Origin: Actinokineospora pegani
GTDB taxonomy: Bacteria > Actinomycetota > Actinomycetes > Mycobacteriales > Pseudonocardiaceae
Direction of reading: 5' to 3'
Length of the DNA: 64,000 bases
Assembly (NCBI RefSeq): GCF_009745975.1
Contig: NZ_WHOL01000074.1
Span: 54,052 to 118,051 of the forward strand
Below the pieces are notes generated by a model that did no database searches, was not told the DNA's origin, and was given only the letters and a program-made list of their open reading frames with translations. Both the position numbers and the translations under genes were made by a program. Shown one piece after another: positions 34,096 to 41,587 of the stretch (its first letter is position 1; each line of letters starts with the position of its first letter).

Positions 34096-35346
34096 ATGGT
34101 GTGGACCATGCCGTACGGTGATCGGGTGGACCGCGAAGCCCTGCGCACCCGGCTCGACACCGCCACCGCCGACCTGGACCCGCCGCTGGCCGTGGTCGAC
34201 CTCGACGCCTTCGACCGCAACGCCGACGACCTGGTGCGCCGCGCCGCCGGGCGACCGGTCCGGGTGGCGAGCAAATCGATCCGGTGCCGCACGCTGCTGG
34301 AGCGGGTGCTGCGCCGCGACGGGTTCGCAGGCGTCCTGTCCTACGCGCTGCCGGAAGCCCTGTGGCTGCACGGGGTCTGGGCCGGGACCGACCTCGCCGA
34401 CACCGACCTGCTCGTCGCCTACCCCACGGCCGACCGGGCCGCGCTGCGCGCGCTCGCCGCCGACGACCATGCCCGCGAGCACATCGCGGTGATGGTGGAC
34501 TCGGTGGCGCACCTGGACTTCATCGACATCGCGCTTGGCCCCGACCACCCCCCGGTGCGGGTCTGCGTCGACCTCGACGTGTCCTGGCGGCCGGTGTTCG
34601 GCGATCGGCGCGTGCACATCGGCGCCCAGCGCTCGCCGCTGTTCGACGTGGCCGAGGCGGCGGCGCTCGCCGCGCGCGTCCGCGCCCGCCGGGGGTTCCG
34701 GCTCGTCGGGCTGATGGGCTACGAGGGCCAGATCGCGGGTCTCGGCGACGCCCCGGTGGGCAACCCGCTGCTGGGCGCGCTGCGCCGGGTGCTGCGCAGG
34801 GGCTCGGTGCCGGAACTGGTGCGGCGCAGGGCCGCCGCGGTCGAGGCGATCACGCGCGGTGGGCCGCTGGACTACGTCAACGGCGGTGGCACCGGCAGCA
34901 TCGAGGAGACCGGCTCCGATGAGTCTGTCACCGAGTTCGCCGCCGGGTCCGGTCTCATCGGACCGGCCCTGTTCGACAACTACCGCGCCTTCACCCCGGA
35001 CCCCGCCGTCCTGTTCGCGCTGCCGGTCGTGCGCCGCCCCGGGCCGGGAGTGGCCACTGTGTTCAGCGGCGGGTACACCGCGTCGGGACCGGCCAACCGC
35101 TTGCGGCTGCCCAGCCCGCACCTGCCCGCGGGCCTCTCGCTCATCGGCACCGAGGGGGCGGGGGAGGTGCAGACCCCGGTCACCGGCCCGGCCGCCGACG
35201 CCCTCGCTGTCGGCGATCGGGTGTGGTTCCGCCACGCGAAGGCCGGTGAGCTCGCCGAGCGGTTCACCGGCTACCACGTGCTGGAAGCCGACCGGATCAC
35301 CGGGATCGCGCCCACGTATCGCGGTGAAGCGCGCGCTTTCGGCTAG
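34096..35346 (+). CDS. PLP-dependent alanine racemase-fold enzyme (amino acid aldolase/deaminase type)
   Basis: Likely a pyridoxal-phosphate lyase related to D-threonine aldolase and D-serine dehydratase. The 416-residue protein has an N-terminal alanine racemase fold with the PLP lysine in RVASKSIRC, and a C-terminal DSD1-like domain with TEGAGEVQTPVTGPAAD, HAKAGELAERFTGYHVLE (His and Cys/His positions bind metal in relatives). ATG 34096 has AAGAGGG eight bases upstream and is preferred over GTG 34078 and ATG 34108. The adjacent reverse-strand lactone oxidase has been noted beside it; substrate is unproven. Confidence 0.85.
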   Translation: MVWTMPYGDRVDREALRTRLDTATADLDPPLAVVDLDAFDRNADDLVRRAAGRPVRVASKSIRCRTLLERVLRRDGFAGVLSYALPEALWLHGVWAGTDLADTDLLVAYPTADRAALRALAADDHAREHIAVMVDSVAHLDFIDIALGPDHPPVRVCVDLDVSWRPVFGDRRVHIGAQRSPLFDVAEAAALAARVRARRGFRLVGLMGYEGQIAGLGDAPVGNPLLGALRRVLRRGSVPELVRRRAAAVEAITRGGPLDYVNGGGTGSIEETGSDESVTEFAAGSGLIGPALFDNYRAFTPDPAVLFALPVVRRPGPGVATVFSGGYTASGPANRLRLPSPHLPAGLSLIGTEGAGEVQTPVTGPAADALAVGDRVWFRHAKAGELAERFTGYHVLEADRITGIAPTYRGEARAFG

Positions 35347-35963
35347 GCCGCGCTCACCGTCGCCCCCGACAGGTAGCCGCGGACGACGGCCTTGGCCTCG
35401 GAGATGACCATCTCCTCCGCGAACAGCTTCCGCCGGAAGGCCAGGTTGAGGATGCTGTCGGCGATCTCGTTGGCGACGGCCACCTTGAGCCGGATGTCGT
35501 CGAAGGAGATGCCGAACCGCTCGGCGAGGAACATGGCCATGCCGTCGGCGATCACGGTGTTGTTGTCCCGGTCGCCGTCGATGAGCCGCAGGTCGACCAC
35601 GTCGCCGAAGCGCAGCCGGGCGAATCCCGGGACCTCGCGGTACATCTGCACGTAGATGTCGAAGATGAGGTCGGCGCCGTCGTACCAGTGCGCCAGCTCG
35701 GTCTCGTCGAGGCGGCGGCCGATCTCGGTCATGAACCGGTCGAGGTTGCGCTGGGTCAGCGCCTGCACCACGGCCCGCTTGTCCGGGAAGAACTGGTAGA
35801 GCGAGCCGACCGCGACACCGGCCCGTTCAGCGATGAGCGTGGTCGTCACCCCGTCGTAGCCGAACTCGCCGACCAGCTCGGCGCAGGCCTCGAGCATCTT
35901 CTCCACCCGCTTCGCGCTGCGCTGCTGCACGGGCTGACGGCGAAGGGGGGTAAGGGTGGCCAC
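35343..35963 (-). CDS. TetR-family transcriptional regulator
   Basis: A 206-residue repressor with the HTH near residues 18-65 (RVEKMLEACAELVGEFGYDGVTTTLIAERAGVAVGSLYQFFPDKRAV) and a helical ligand domain that ends in YLSGATVSAA. Start GTG 35963 (VATLTPLRRQPVQQ) has GGAGG seven bases upstream; the longer frame to 36191 is not supported. Ligand and targets are unknown. Its stop overlaps the convergent aldolase gene. A palindrome about 90 bp upstream may be its own operator. Confidence 0.88.
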   Translation of the reverse strand: MATLTPLRRQPVQQRSAKRVEKMLEACAELVGEFGYDGVTTTLIAERAGVAVGSLYQFFPDKRAVVQALTQRNLDRFMTEIGRRLDETELAHWYDGADLIFDIYVQMYREVPGFARLRFGDVVDLRLIDGDRDNNTVIADGMAMFLAERFGISFDDIRLKVAVANEIADSILNLAFRRKLFAEEMVISEAKAVVRGYLSGATVSAA

Positions 35964-36049
35964 CGTGACTCCTCCAAGTCGCTGACTTGTCCGACACGTG
36001 CTTAACGAGCGGGTGACGCTGAGGAATCGGTCGACCACGAACTTTTCAG

Positions 36050-36063
36050 AAGTGATTTCACTT
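36050..36063. promoter_or_regulatory. Candidate TetR operator
   Basis: AAGTGA-TT-TCACTT is a 14-bp palindrome with a two-base centre, lying about 87 bp before the tetR-type start. Size and location suit autoregulation, but only binding data would show it. The rest of the 348-bp gap holds no gene. Confidence 0.4.
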
Positions 36064-36205
36064 ATTACCCAGCGGTAGCGGCTGCTCCCGCTGGTGACCG
36101 CGGGCCGACGCGGGGGTCGAGTGGCACCCATCACCCGTTCCCACGCCGGCCCGCGGGGCCTGGTCCCCTGCTGTGCAAGGGAAATCTGCAAGTTGCGACG
36201 ACCGA

Positions 36206-36246
36206 CACCCGGTCCGCCCAGTTCGGGGGAGTGCGCGGACCGGGTG
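36206..36246 (-). terminator. Candidate terminator after the small hypothetical pair
   Basis: Twelve-base arms CACCCGGTCCGC (36206-36217) and 36235-36246 pair perfectly around a 17-nt loop, about 65 bp past the stop of the reverse-strand gene at 36312. Confidence 0.55.
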
Positions 36247-36311
36247 ACGATCTGTTCCGGCGGTTCTGAGCCCGGTCGTCCGGGGGAACGACGAGGCCGG
36301 GAGCCGCCTGC

Positions 36312-36653
36312 CTAGTGCACGCCCGCGGCCACGCGGCGCGGGAAGGCGTCCAGCGCGTGCCTCGCGGGCTTCTCCGGGGCCAGGCCGCCGGTGATCAGGT
36401 GGTCGTACGCGGCGCGCCAGACCGAGCACGGCGCCTTCTGCTGGCGCCAGCGGCCCGAGCAGGTGGGGCAGTTGCCCCGCTCGTCCGGCTCGTGCGCGGC
36501 CAGCATGGACCGCCACCCCTCGGTCAGCCGGGGCAGTTCGGACCGGGCGACCGACAGCAGGGACGGGGCGTCCGCGCGGTCTGCCAGTTCGGTGAGCATG
36601 TCCAGTCGCTCCCAGACAGCGGAGCGCAGGACCTGGCCGAGTATTTCGTCCAC
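36312..36653 (-). CDS. Small hypothetical protein with a Cys-rich motif
   Basis: A 113-residue protein starting MDEILGQVLRSAVWERL. It carries GNCPTCSGRWRQQKAPCSVWR, three cysteines in a C-P-x-C...C arrangement typical of metal or nucleic-acid contacts. No recognised domain. It begins ten bases after the stop of the 87-residue gene at 36664, so they form a two-gene operon. Codon use is GC-typical. Likely real, function unknown. Confidence 0.68.
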   Translation of the reverse strand: MDEILGQVLRSAVWERLDMLTELADRADAPSLLSVARSELPRLTEGWRSMLAAHEPDERGNCPTCSGRWRQQKAPCSVWRAAYDHLITGGLAPEKPARHALDAFPRRVAAGVH

Positions 36654-36663
36654 CTCTACACCG

Positions 36664-36927
36664 TCACCTTTCCGCCTGTTCGGCGGCTTCGCGAAGGGCG
36701 GTTCGCAGCTGGCCGAGCTGGCCAGCGGTCAGGACCGCCGTTTCCCCGGGCGGTCCGACCAGGACCACCCGGTTTCTGTCCACGAACACAGTCAGGGACC
36801 GGTCGCGGTTCACCACGTCCCCGCACCTCACCCGCCACTCGCGACGGGCTGGTGCGGAACTGGCCTGCTCCCGGTCGCCACCGGGCGCCGAAGCGCTGGT
36901 GCCTGGCGCCGTCCGGAGCATTTCCAC
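36664..36927 (-). CDS. Small hypothetical protein
   Basis: An 87-residue protein, MEMLRTAPGTSASAP..., with a Gly/Ser/Ala-rich N-terminus and a beta-rich core (TVFVDRNRVVLVGPPGETAVLTAGQ) ending in a helix LGQLRTALREAAEQAER. I do not recognise it. It is the first gene of a reverse-strand pair and lies divergent from the HTH-TPR regulator 220 bp away, an arrangement that recurs in relatives as far as I recall. Confidence 0.62.
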   Translation of the reverse strand: MEMLRTAPGTSASAPGGDREQASSAPARREWRVRCGDVVNRDRSLTVFVDRNRVVLVGPPGETAVLTAGQLGQLRTALREAAEQAER

Positions 36928-37146
36928 GACCGCGGTCCCTCTCTGTGCTCGTCCGCTTACAACGAACTACATTGGGGCCTGAGTAACGGGCGTGGTGCGG
37001 CATAGCGCCGTGCGGCACCCGATCCACGGTAAGCGGTCGCGGGAATTCAGCCGGGCCGATCAGGCTCGTCGCAAAGCACTTCTCATGGCTCGTGAACTGC
37101 GCATACGCTGCGTTCGACGCCCGAGCGACGATGTTGAGGGGCCGAC

Positions 37147-38517
37147 ATGAACTCGATCGGATCTCAGGGTTCTCCCATCACTCCGGACACGTGGGAAGAA
37201 CAAGAGATGCGTGCGGCGCTGGCCGGACGCGAGGTCAGTTCCGTCTACCGGCTCCTGCGCAGGACCGGTGTCTCGCAGCGCCAGATCGCCGCGATGACCG
37301 GCCAGTCGCAGTCCGAGGTGTCGGAGATCCTCAAGGGCAGGCAGGTCATGGCCTACGACGTGCTCGTGAGGATCGCCGACGGGCTGGGCGTCCCGAGGGG
37401 ATACATGGGTCTCGCCTACGACGAGGTGACCGCGGTGCGAGTCGCGGTATCGCGCGAGGCCTCTCAGCCTGAGGAGAGCGAAGAGGTGAAGCGTAGGGAG
37501 TTCCTGGCACACGCCGCCGCCGTCACGGTCGGTGCGAACGTGCTGGGCACGAACTCCGGGTCGTGGGTCGCCAATCCGGTGCAGACCCCCGCGCCCGGAC
37601 GCATCGGGATGACCGATGTGCGACAGGTGGAGGCCGCCACGCGGGCACTGCGCTCGCTGGACTACCAGTACGGTGGCGGCTTCTGCAGAGACGCCGTGGT
37701 CGCCCAGCTCTCCTGGGGCCAGCAGATGTTGGGCGCGTCCGGTCAGGAGCACGTCAAGCAGCGCCTGCACGTGGCCCTCGCCGACCTGCACAACCTGGCC
37801 GGGTGGACCTCGTTCGACATCGGGCTGACCGACTCGGCGCGCAACCACTTCGGCAAGGCGCTGGAACTGGCGAAGGCGGGCCGCAGCGAGCCGCTGGTGG
37901 CCAACATCCTCTACCGCATGGGCCGGGTCTACCTGCACAAGGAAGCCCCGGACGACGCGTTGAAGATGTTCCAGCTCGGCCAGATCGCCGCCCAGGAATC
38001 CGGTTCGGAGCTCGCGGTCGCCGTGATCTGCGCGAACCAGGCGTGGGCCTACGCGATGATGGGCCACAAGGACCAGACGATGAAGCTGCTCAACCGCACC
38101 CGCGACGAGTTCTCCCGGGCCGACACCAGCCAGGCCGAGGACTGGGTGAAGTTCTTCAACGAGACCGACGTGCACGCCATGATCGGCACGGTGCACACCG
38201 TGCTGGCGCAGACCGCCGACCCCTCGCACACGAAGTACGCCATCCCCGCGCTGTCCAAGGCGATCGACTCCTACGGCGAGGACATGTCCCGCAGCCGGGC
38301 GTTCAACCTGAGCGCGCTGGCCACCAACCACCTGCTGGAGGGCGACGTCGACCACGGCGCCCGGATCGGCCGCCAGGCCGTGGAGATGGGCGAGACGCTC
38401 AAGTCCAGCCGGGTCAAGGACCGCCTCAAACCGCTGTTGGACGAGGCGAACAAGCGGCGCAACAACGCCGACGCGCGCGACCTCGCCGACCTGATCACGA
38501 ACTTCAACGTGGCGTGA
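37147..38517 (+). CDS. HTH (XRE) regulator with TPR-like C-terminal domain
   Basis: A 456-residue regulator: an N-terminal helix-turn-helix (about residues 30-90, GVSQRQIAAMTGQSQSEVSEILKGR) then a Lys/Arg-Arg-Glu linker (SEEVKRREFLAHAAAVTVGANVLG, resembling a signal-like hydrophobic patch but unlikely to be exported) and an all-helical TPR array of about 300 residues with ALELAKAGR, MGRVYLHKEAPDDALKMF repeats. Similar proteins in Streptomyces and Pseudonocardiaceae act in development or secondary metabolism. The stop overlaps the phosphotransferase gene (GTGA), so they are coupled. Confidence 0.88.
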   Translation: MNSIGSQGSPITPDTWEEQEMRAALAGREVSSVYRLLRRTGVSQRQIAAMTGQSQSEVSEILKGRQVMAYDVLVRIADGLGVPRGYMGLAYDEVTAVRVAVSREASQPEESEEVKRREFLAHAAAVTVGANVLGTNSGSWVANPVQTPAPGRIGMTDVRQVEAATRALRSLDYQYGGGFCRDAVVAQLSWGQQMLGASGQEHVKQRLHVALADLHNLAGWTSFDIGLTDSARNHFGKALELAKAGRSEPLVANILYRMGRVYLHKEAPDDALKMFQLGQIAAQESGSELAVAVICANQAWAYAMMGHKDQTMKLLNRTRDEFSRADTSQAEDWVKFFNETDVHAMIGTVHTVLAQTADPSHTKYAIPALSKAIDSYGEDMSRSRAFNLSALATNHLLEGDVDHGARIGRQAVEMGETLKSSRVKDRLKPLLDEANKRRNNADARDLADLITNFNVA

Positions 38518-39437
38518 GCCCGGCGCCCGCACCCGTGTCGGTGGCAGACGACGGGCTGTTCACCAGGGAGAACCTCGACGCCGCCCTGGCCAGCGTGTGC
38601 GCGGCGACCGGTCTGGACCCCGCGGGCGCGCGGCTGCTCCGCTTCACCAACAACGCGGTGTTCCTGCTGCGGTCGCACCCGGTCGTGGTCCGCATCGTCG
38701 GGTCGGTGTCCCTGCGGCACCGGGTCGACAAGGTGGTCCGGGTCGCCGAGTGGTTCGCCGAGCACGACTTCCCCGCCGTCCGCCTCTACGCGGGCGGCTT
38801 CACCCAGCCGGTGCAGGTCGGCCCGTACGCGGCCACGGTGTGGGACGCAGTCGAACCGGCCCGCACGCCCGCCCGGCCCCGCGACCTGGCCTGCCTGCTG
38901 CGCCGCGTGCACGCCCTGCCGCCACCGGACGGGCTGCCCGAGTGGGACCCGCTCGACGACGTGCGCAGGCGCGTCAACGAGGCCGAGGGGCTCGACGAGG
39001 GGGTGGAGGGGTTCCTGCGCGCCAGGGTCGAGGAGGTCGCCGAGCGGGTCGCGGACGTGGACTTTCGGCTGCCGAGGGGGTTCGTCCACGGCGACGCGCA
39101 CCTGGGCAACCTGATCCCGTCGCCATCCGGCCCGGTGCTGTGCGACTTCGACTCCAGCGGCGTCGGCCCGCCGGAGTGGGACCTGATCCCGTTCGCGCTC
39201 GGCGTGCTGCGCTTCGGCGACGCCGCGACCGACTACCGAGAGTTGTGCGCGGCTTACGGGTTCGACGTGACCGCCTGGTCCGGGTTCCCGGTCCTGCGCG
39301 AGGTCCGCGAGCTCAAGCTCATCACCAGCGTCCTGCCCATCATGGTGAGCAGCCCCGAGGTGCGCCCTGAGCTGCTGCGACGCCTGCGGGACTTCCGCGC
39401 GGGGGACACCTCGGCGCAGTGGACGCGCTACCGCTGA
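38514..39437 (+). CDS. Aminoglycoside phosphotransferase-family kinase
   Basis: A 307-residue APH-fold kinase. Seen: N-lobe Lys region (VVVRIVGSVSL), catalytic loop GFVHGDAHLGNLI (Brenner motif HGDxxxxN) and metal-binding CDFDSSG. The substrate could be a small molecule, choline-like or a protein; resistance is not implied. GTG 38514 overlaps the regulator stop; a second GTG at 38535 is possible. Coupling to the HTH-TPR regulator suggests a shared role. Confidence 0.86.
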   Translation: MSPAPAPVSVADDGLFTRENLDAALASVCAATGLDPAGARLLRFTNNAVFLLRSHPVVVRIVGSVSLRHRVDKVVRVAEWFAEHDFPAVRLYAGGFTQPVQVGPYAATVWDAVEPARTPARPRDLACLLRRVHALPPPDGLPEWDPLDDVRRRVNEAEGLDEGVEGFLRARVEEVAERVADVDFRLPRGFVHGDAHLGNLIPSPSGPVLCDFDSSGVGPPEWDLIPFALGVLRFGDAATDYRELCAAYGFDVTAWSGFPVLREVRELKLITSVLPIMVSSPEVRPELLRRLRDFRAGDTSAQWTRYR

Positions 39438-39547
39438 ACCGTTCACCCGCTCGGCGGAATGCTGGTAACGCTCAGCGAGTACCAGACGAAGAACCGAGCA
39501 CTGGGCCTGCACCGTTGGCTCCGGATCGCTCATCGCCGAGGTGAATC

Positions 39548-39844
39548 ATGATCGGTTTCCCCCGCACCGCCGTCCGCAGGCACCGCGCCTTGGCCACCGC
39601 CGCCGCCATCGAACGCCTCGTCGACGACCGCGTAGCCGCCGTGCACGGCCTGCCGGAGGAGTCCCGCGGCAGGCACGCCGACCACCTCGCCGAGCTGGTC
39701 TTCCTGGCCGAGGCGTACCGCGCCTTCGGCAAGGGCTGGCTGGGCAAGCGCGAACTCGACCGCCGCGCCGCCGCCGCCAGCCGCAGGCTGAACGCCCTGC
39801 GCGTACCGATGCCGACCGGCGCACCCCTCACCGATCGGGACTAA
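39548..39844 (+). CDS. Small hypothetical protein
   Basis: A 98-residue Ala/Arg-rich, helical protein, MIGFPRTAVRRHRALATAAAIERL..., ending APLTDRD. GAGGTGA at 39536-39542 precedes ATG 39548. No motif or membrane segment recognised. It may belong to a small actinobacterial family; only size and codon use support it. Confidence 0.6.
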   Translation: MIGFPRTAVRRHRALATAAAIERLVDDRVAAVHGLPEESRGRHADHLAELVFLAEAYRAFGKGWLGKRELDRRAAAASRRLNALRVPMPTGAPLTDRD

Positions 39845-39957
39845 CCACTCACCGTTGACCCATTCGGGTTAGATCCGGGCCGATTCCGTTGCGCGAGTCG
39901 GTCCGGTTCGCGTTAAACGGCCGTTCTGCGTCGCTGAGCGCGACACTCCCCAGGGGG

Positions 39958-40068
39958 TGTGGATAACTGGGGGTAGTTATCCACAGGTGTGGACAGGTCA
40001 AGGGTGGAAGTGGCGGTGTAGCAGGGTGAATCGTCCTCGCAATGCCTGTGGACAACTCCTGGGGACAA
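39958..40068. promoter_or_regulatory. DnaA-box cluster in a convergent intergenic region
   Basis: Perfect boxes face each other at 39958-39966 (TGTGGATAA) and 39977-39985 (TTATCCACA), with TGTGGACAG at 39988-39996, TGTGGACAA at 40047-40055 and TGGGGACAA at 40060-40068. The gene ending at 39844 and the reverse-strand gene ending at 40103 converge here, so a promoter role is unlikely. Confidence 0.75.
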
Positions 40069-40102
40069 CTACGGGTTGTAGCCCTAGATGTTGTGGTCTG
40101 AC

Positions 40103-41446
40103 CTACCGGTTGAGGGGTTTGTCGGCCATCGCCTCGGCGATGACGTCGATCGTCCCGGGGTCGGTGATCGGGCTCAGGCCGGGGAGCAGGTGGCGCTCCA
40201 CCACCTCGATCACGACCGTGTCGCTGTTGGTGAGGGTGTTGGCGACCGTCTCCGGGTCCTTGCGGAGGGTCTCGAGGTGGGTGATCGAGAGGTCGGTGAA
40301 GGTGGCCGACAGGTAGGGGCAGGCGAAGATGGTGAAGGAGTCGGCGAGCATGGCGACCTCGTTGTTGACCGTGCCTCGGACCGGGTCGCTGCTGAAGCGC
40401 AGCGTCTCGTTGAAGTCCGCGTCGTCGCGGTTGGTGCGGTCGCGGTCGCCGTCGGGGGCCAGGCCGTACTGCATGGCCCGGTTCTCGCTCTTCTTGAACA
40501 GCAGCTTGGGCAGGTCGGCGTCGCCGGTCCACTGCGGGCCGAGGGTGGTCTTCCAGCTCCGGTCGACCCCGGGGACGATCTCGTTGGCCAGCGCGCGGGT
40601 CAGCAGCAGGCCGCCGGAGAAGGTCCAGTGCGAGTCCTGCGGGAACCACAGTTGCCGGTCGGTGCGCGCGCGTTCGACGTCGATGGCTGGGCGCAGGTCG
40701 AGGATGCCCAGATCGCGGGTGGCGCGCTGCCAGAACGCGCGGTCGCCCTGCTCGGCGCACTCGCGTCCGGCGAACTGGTCGGGCAGGTTCTCGGGCATGG
40801 CCGTGGTCTTGTCCGGCACGACGGTGAGCACGAACTTGCGCCCGGATTCCTCGACCGCCTTGCGCAGCCGGTTCACGTTGCCGACGACCTCGTCGAGGGT
40901 CTGGTTGGGCACGCACTTGGCCGCTACGTCCAAGCCGTAGTACAGCCAGCCGTCCTTGCCCTCGATCACCCGCGGGTAGCCGTCGGGCGCGCGGTCGTTC
41001 TCGCTGATGCTCGGCCTGCCGCCGGGGGCGGGAGCGGGTCCGGAGCCCGGGCCGACGCCGACGGTGCCGCCGCGCCCGCCCAGGCTCGGCGCCTCGCCAA
41101 ACAGGCCGCGGCTGAGCCCGTCCTCCGCGGCGATCGCCTGGTCGCGGTAGGGCAGGTTGTCCGACGCCCACTGCTGCAGACCGGTGAGCAGGCCCCAGCC
41201 CTCGCTGACGGCGGGCAGGTCGGTCAGCGGCCGGTTCTCCAACTCCGGGGGGCGCACGCCCAGCGTCGTCGACAGCAGTGGGAAACCGAAGAACACCGCC
41301 GCGCAGACCAGGGCCAGCAACTGCTTGCCGTGGCGGGGCCGGTAGAGGCTGTGCTCGCGGGGCAGCCACGCCTCGTGCACCGGGGGGAGAGCGGCGCCGC
41401 CGTCGCCCTTTTCCCTGCCGGGAGCCACTTCCGGTTCCGCTGCCAC
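40103..41446 (-). CDS. AlgX/AlgJ-like SGNH hydrolase-fold membrane protein
   Basis: A 447-residue protein with one N-terminal membrane helix (LLALVCAAVFFGFPLL) after a 40-residue cytoplasmic leader and a large external domain of the AlgX/AlgJ SGNH type, which acetylates polysaccharides in Gram-negatives. Catalytic elements seen are DSHWTFSGG (Asp-x-His) and MLADSFTIFA (nucleophile Ser). A Gly/Pro-rich loop (GGRGGTVGVGPGSGPAPAPGG) interrupts the fold. The usual membrane-bound acyltransferase (MBOAT) partner is not in the window. It is flanked on both sides by DnaA-box clusters. Confidence 0.85.
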   Translation of the reverse strand: MAAEPEVAPGREKGDGGAALPPVHEAWLPREHSLYRPRHGKQLLALVCAAVFFGFPLLSTTLGVRPPELENRPLTDLPAVSEGWGLLTGLQQWASDNLPYRDQAIAAEDGLSRGLFGEAPSLGGRGGTVGVGPGSGPAPAPGGRPSISENDRAPDGYPRVIEGKDGWLYYGLDVAAKCVPNQTLDEVVGNVNRLRKAVEESGRKFVLTVVPDKTTAMPENLPDQFAGRECAEQGDRAFWQRATRDLGILDLRPAIDVERARTDRQLWFPQDSHWTFSGGLLLTRALANEIVPGVDRSWKTTLGPQWTGDADLPKLLFKKSENRAMQYGLAPDGDRDRTNRDDADFNETLRFSSDPVRGTVNNEVAMLADSFTIFACPYLSATFTDLSITHLETLRKDPETVANTLTNSDTVVIEVVERHLLPGLSPITDPGTIDVIAEAMADKPLNR

Positions 41447-41480
41447 GCGAGCACTCTAGACGGCGCTCTCCGCCAGATGC

Positions 41481-41514
41481 TGTGGATCAGAGTTGTCCAC
41501 AGGACTTATCCACA
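41481..41514. promoter_or_regulatory. DnaA-box cluster upstream of the AlgX-like gene
   Basis: TTATCCACA at 41506-41514 is perfect, TTGTCCACA at 41493-41501 has one mismatch, and TGTGGATCA at 41481-41489 has one or two. They lie within 70 bp upstream of the AlgX-like start on the reverse strand, so they could regulate it. Confidence 0.7.
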
Positions 41515-41587
41515 CTGTGCACAAGTGTTCGAATAACTTTGCGTCACGTAGGGAGGGTGGCGTGATCGCCGGGTGTGACCGCGCGGG

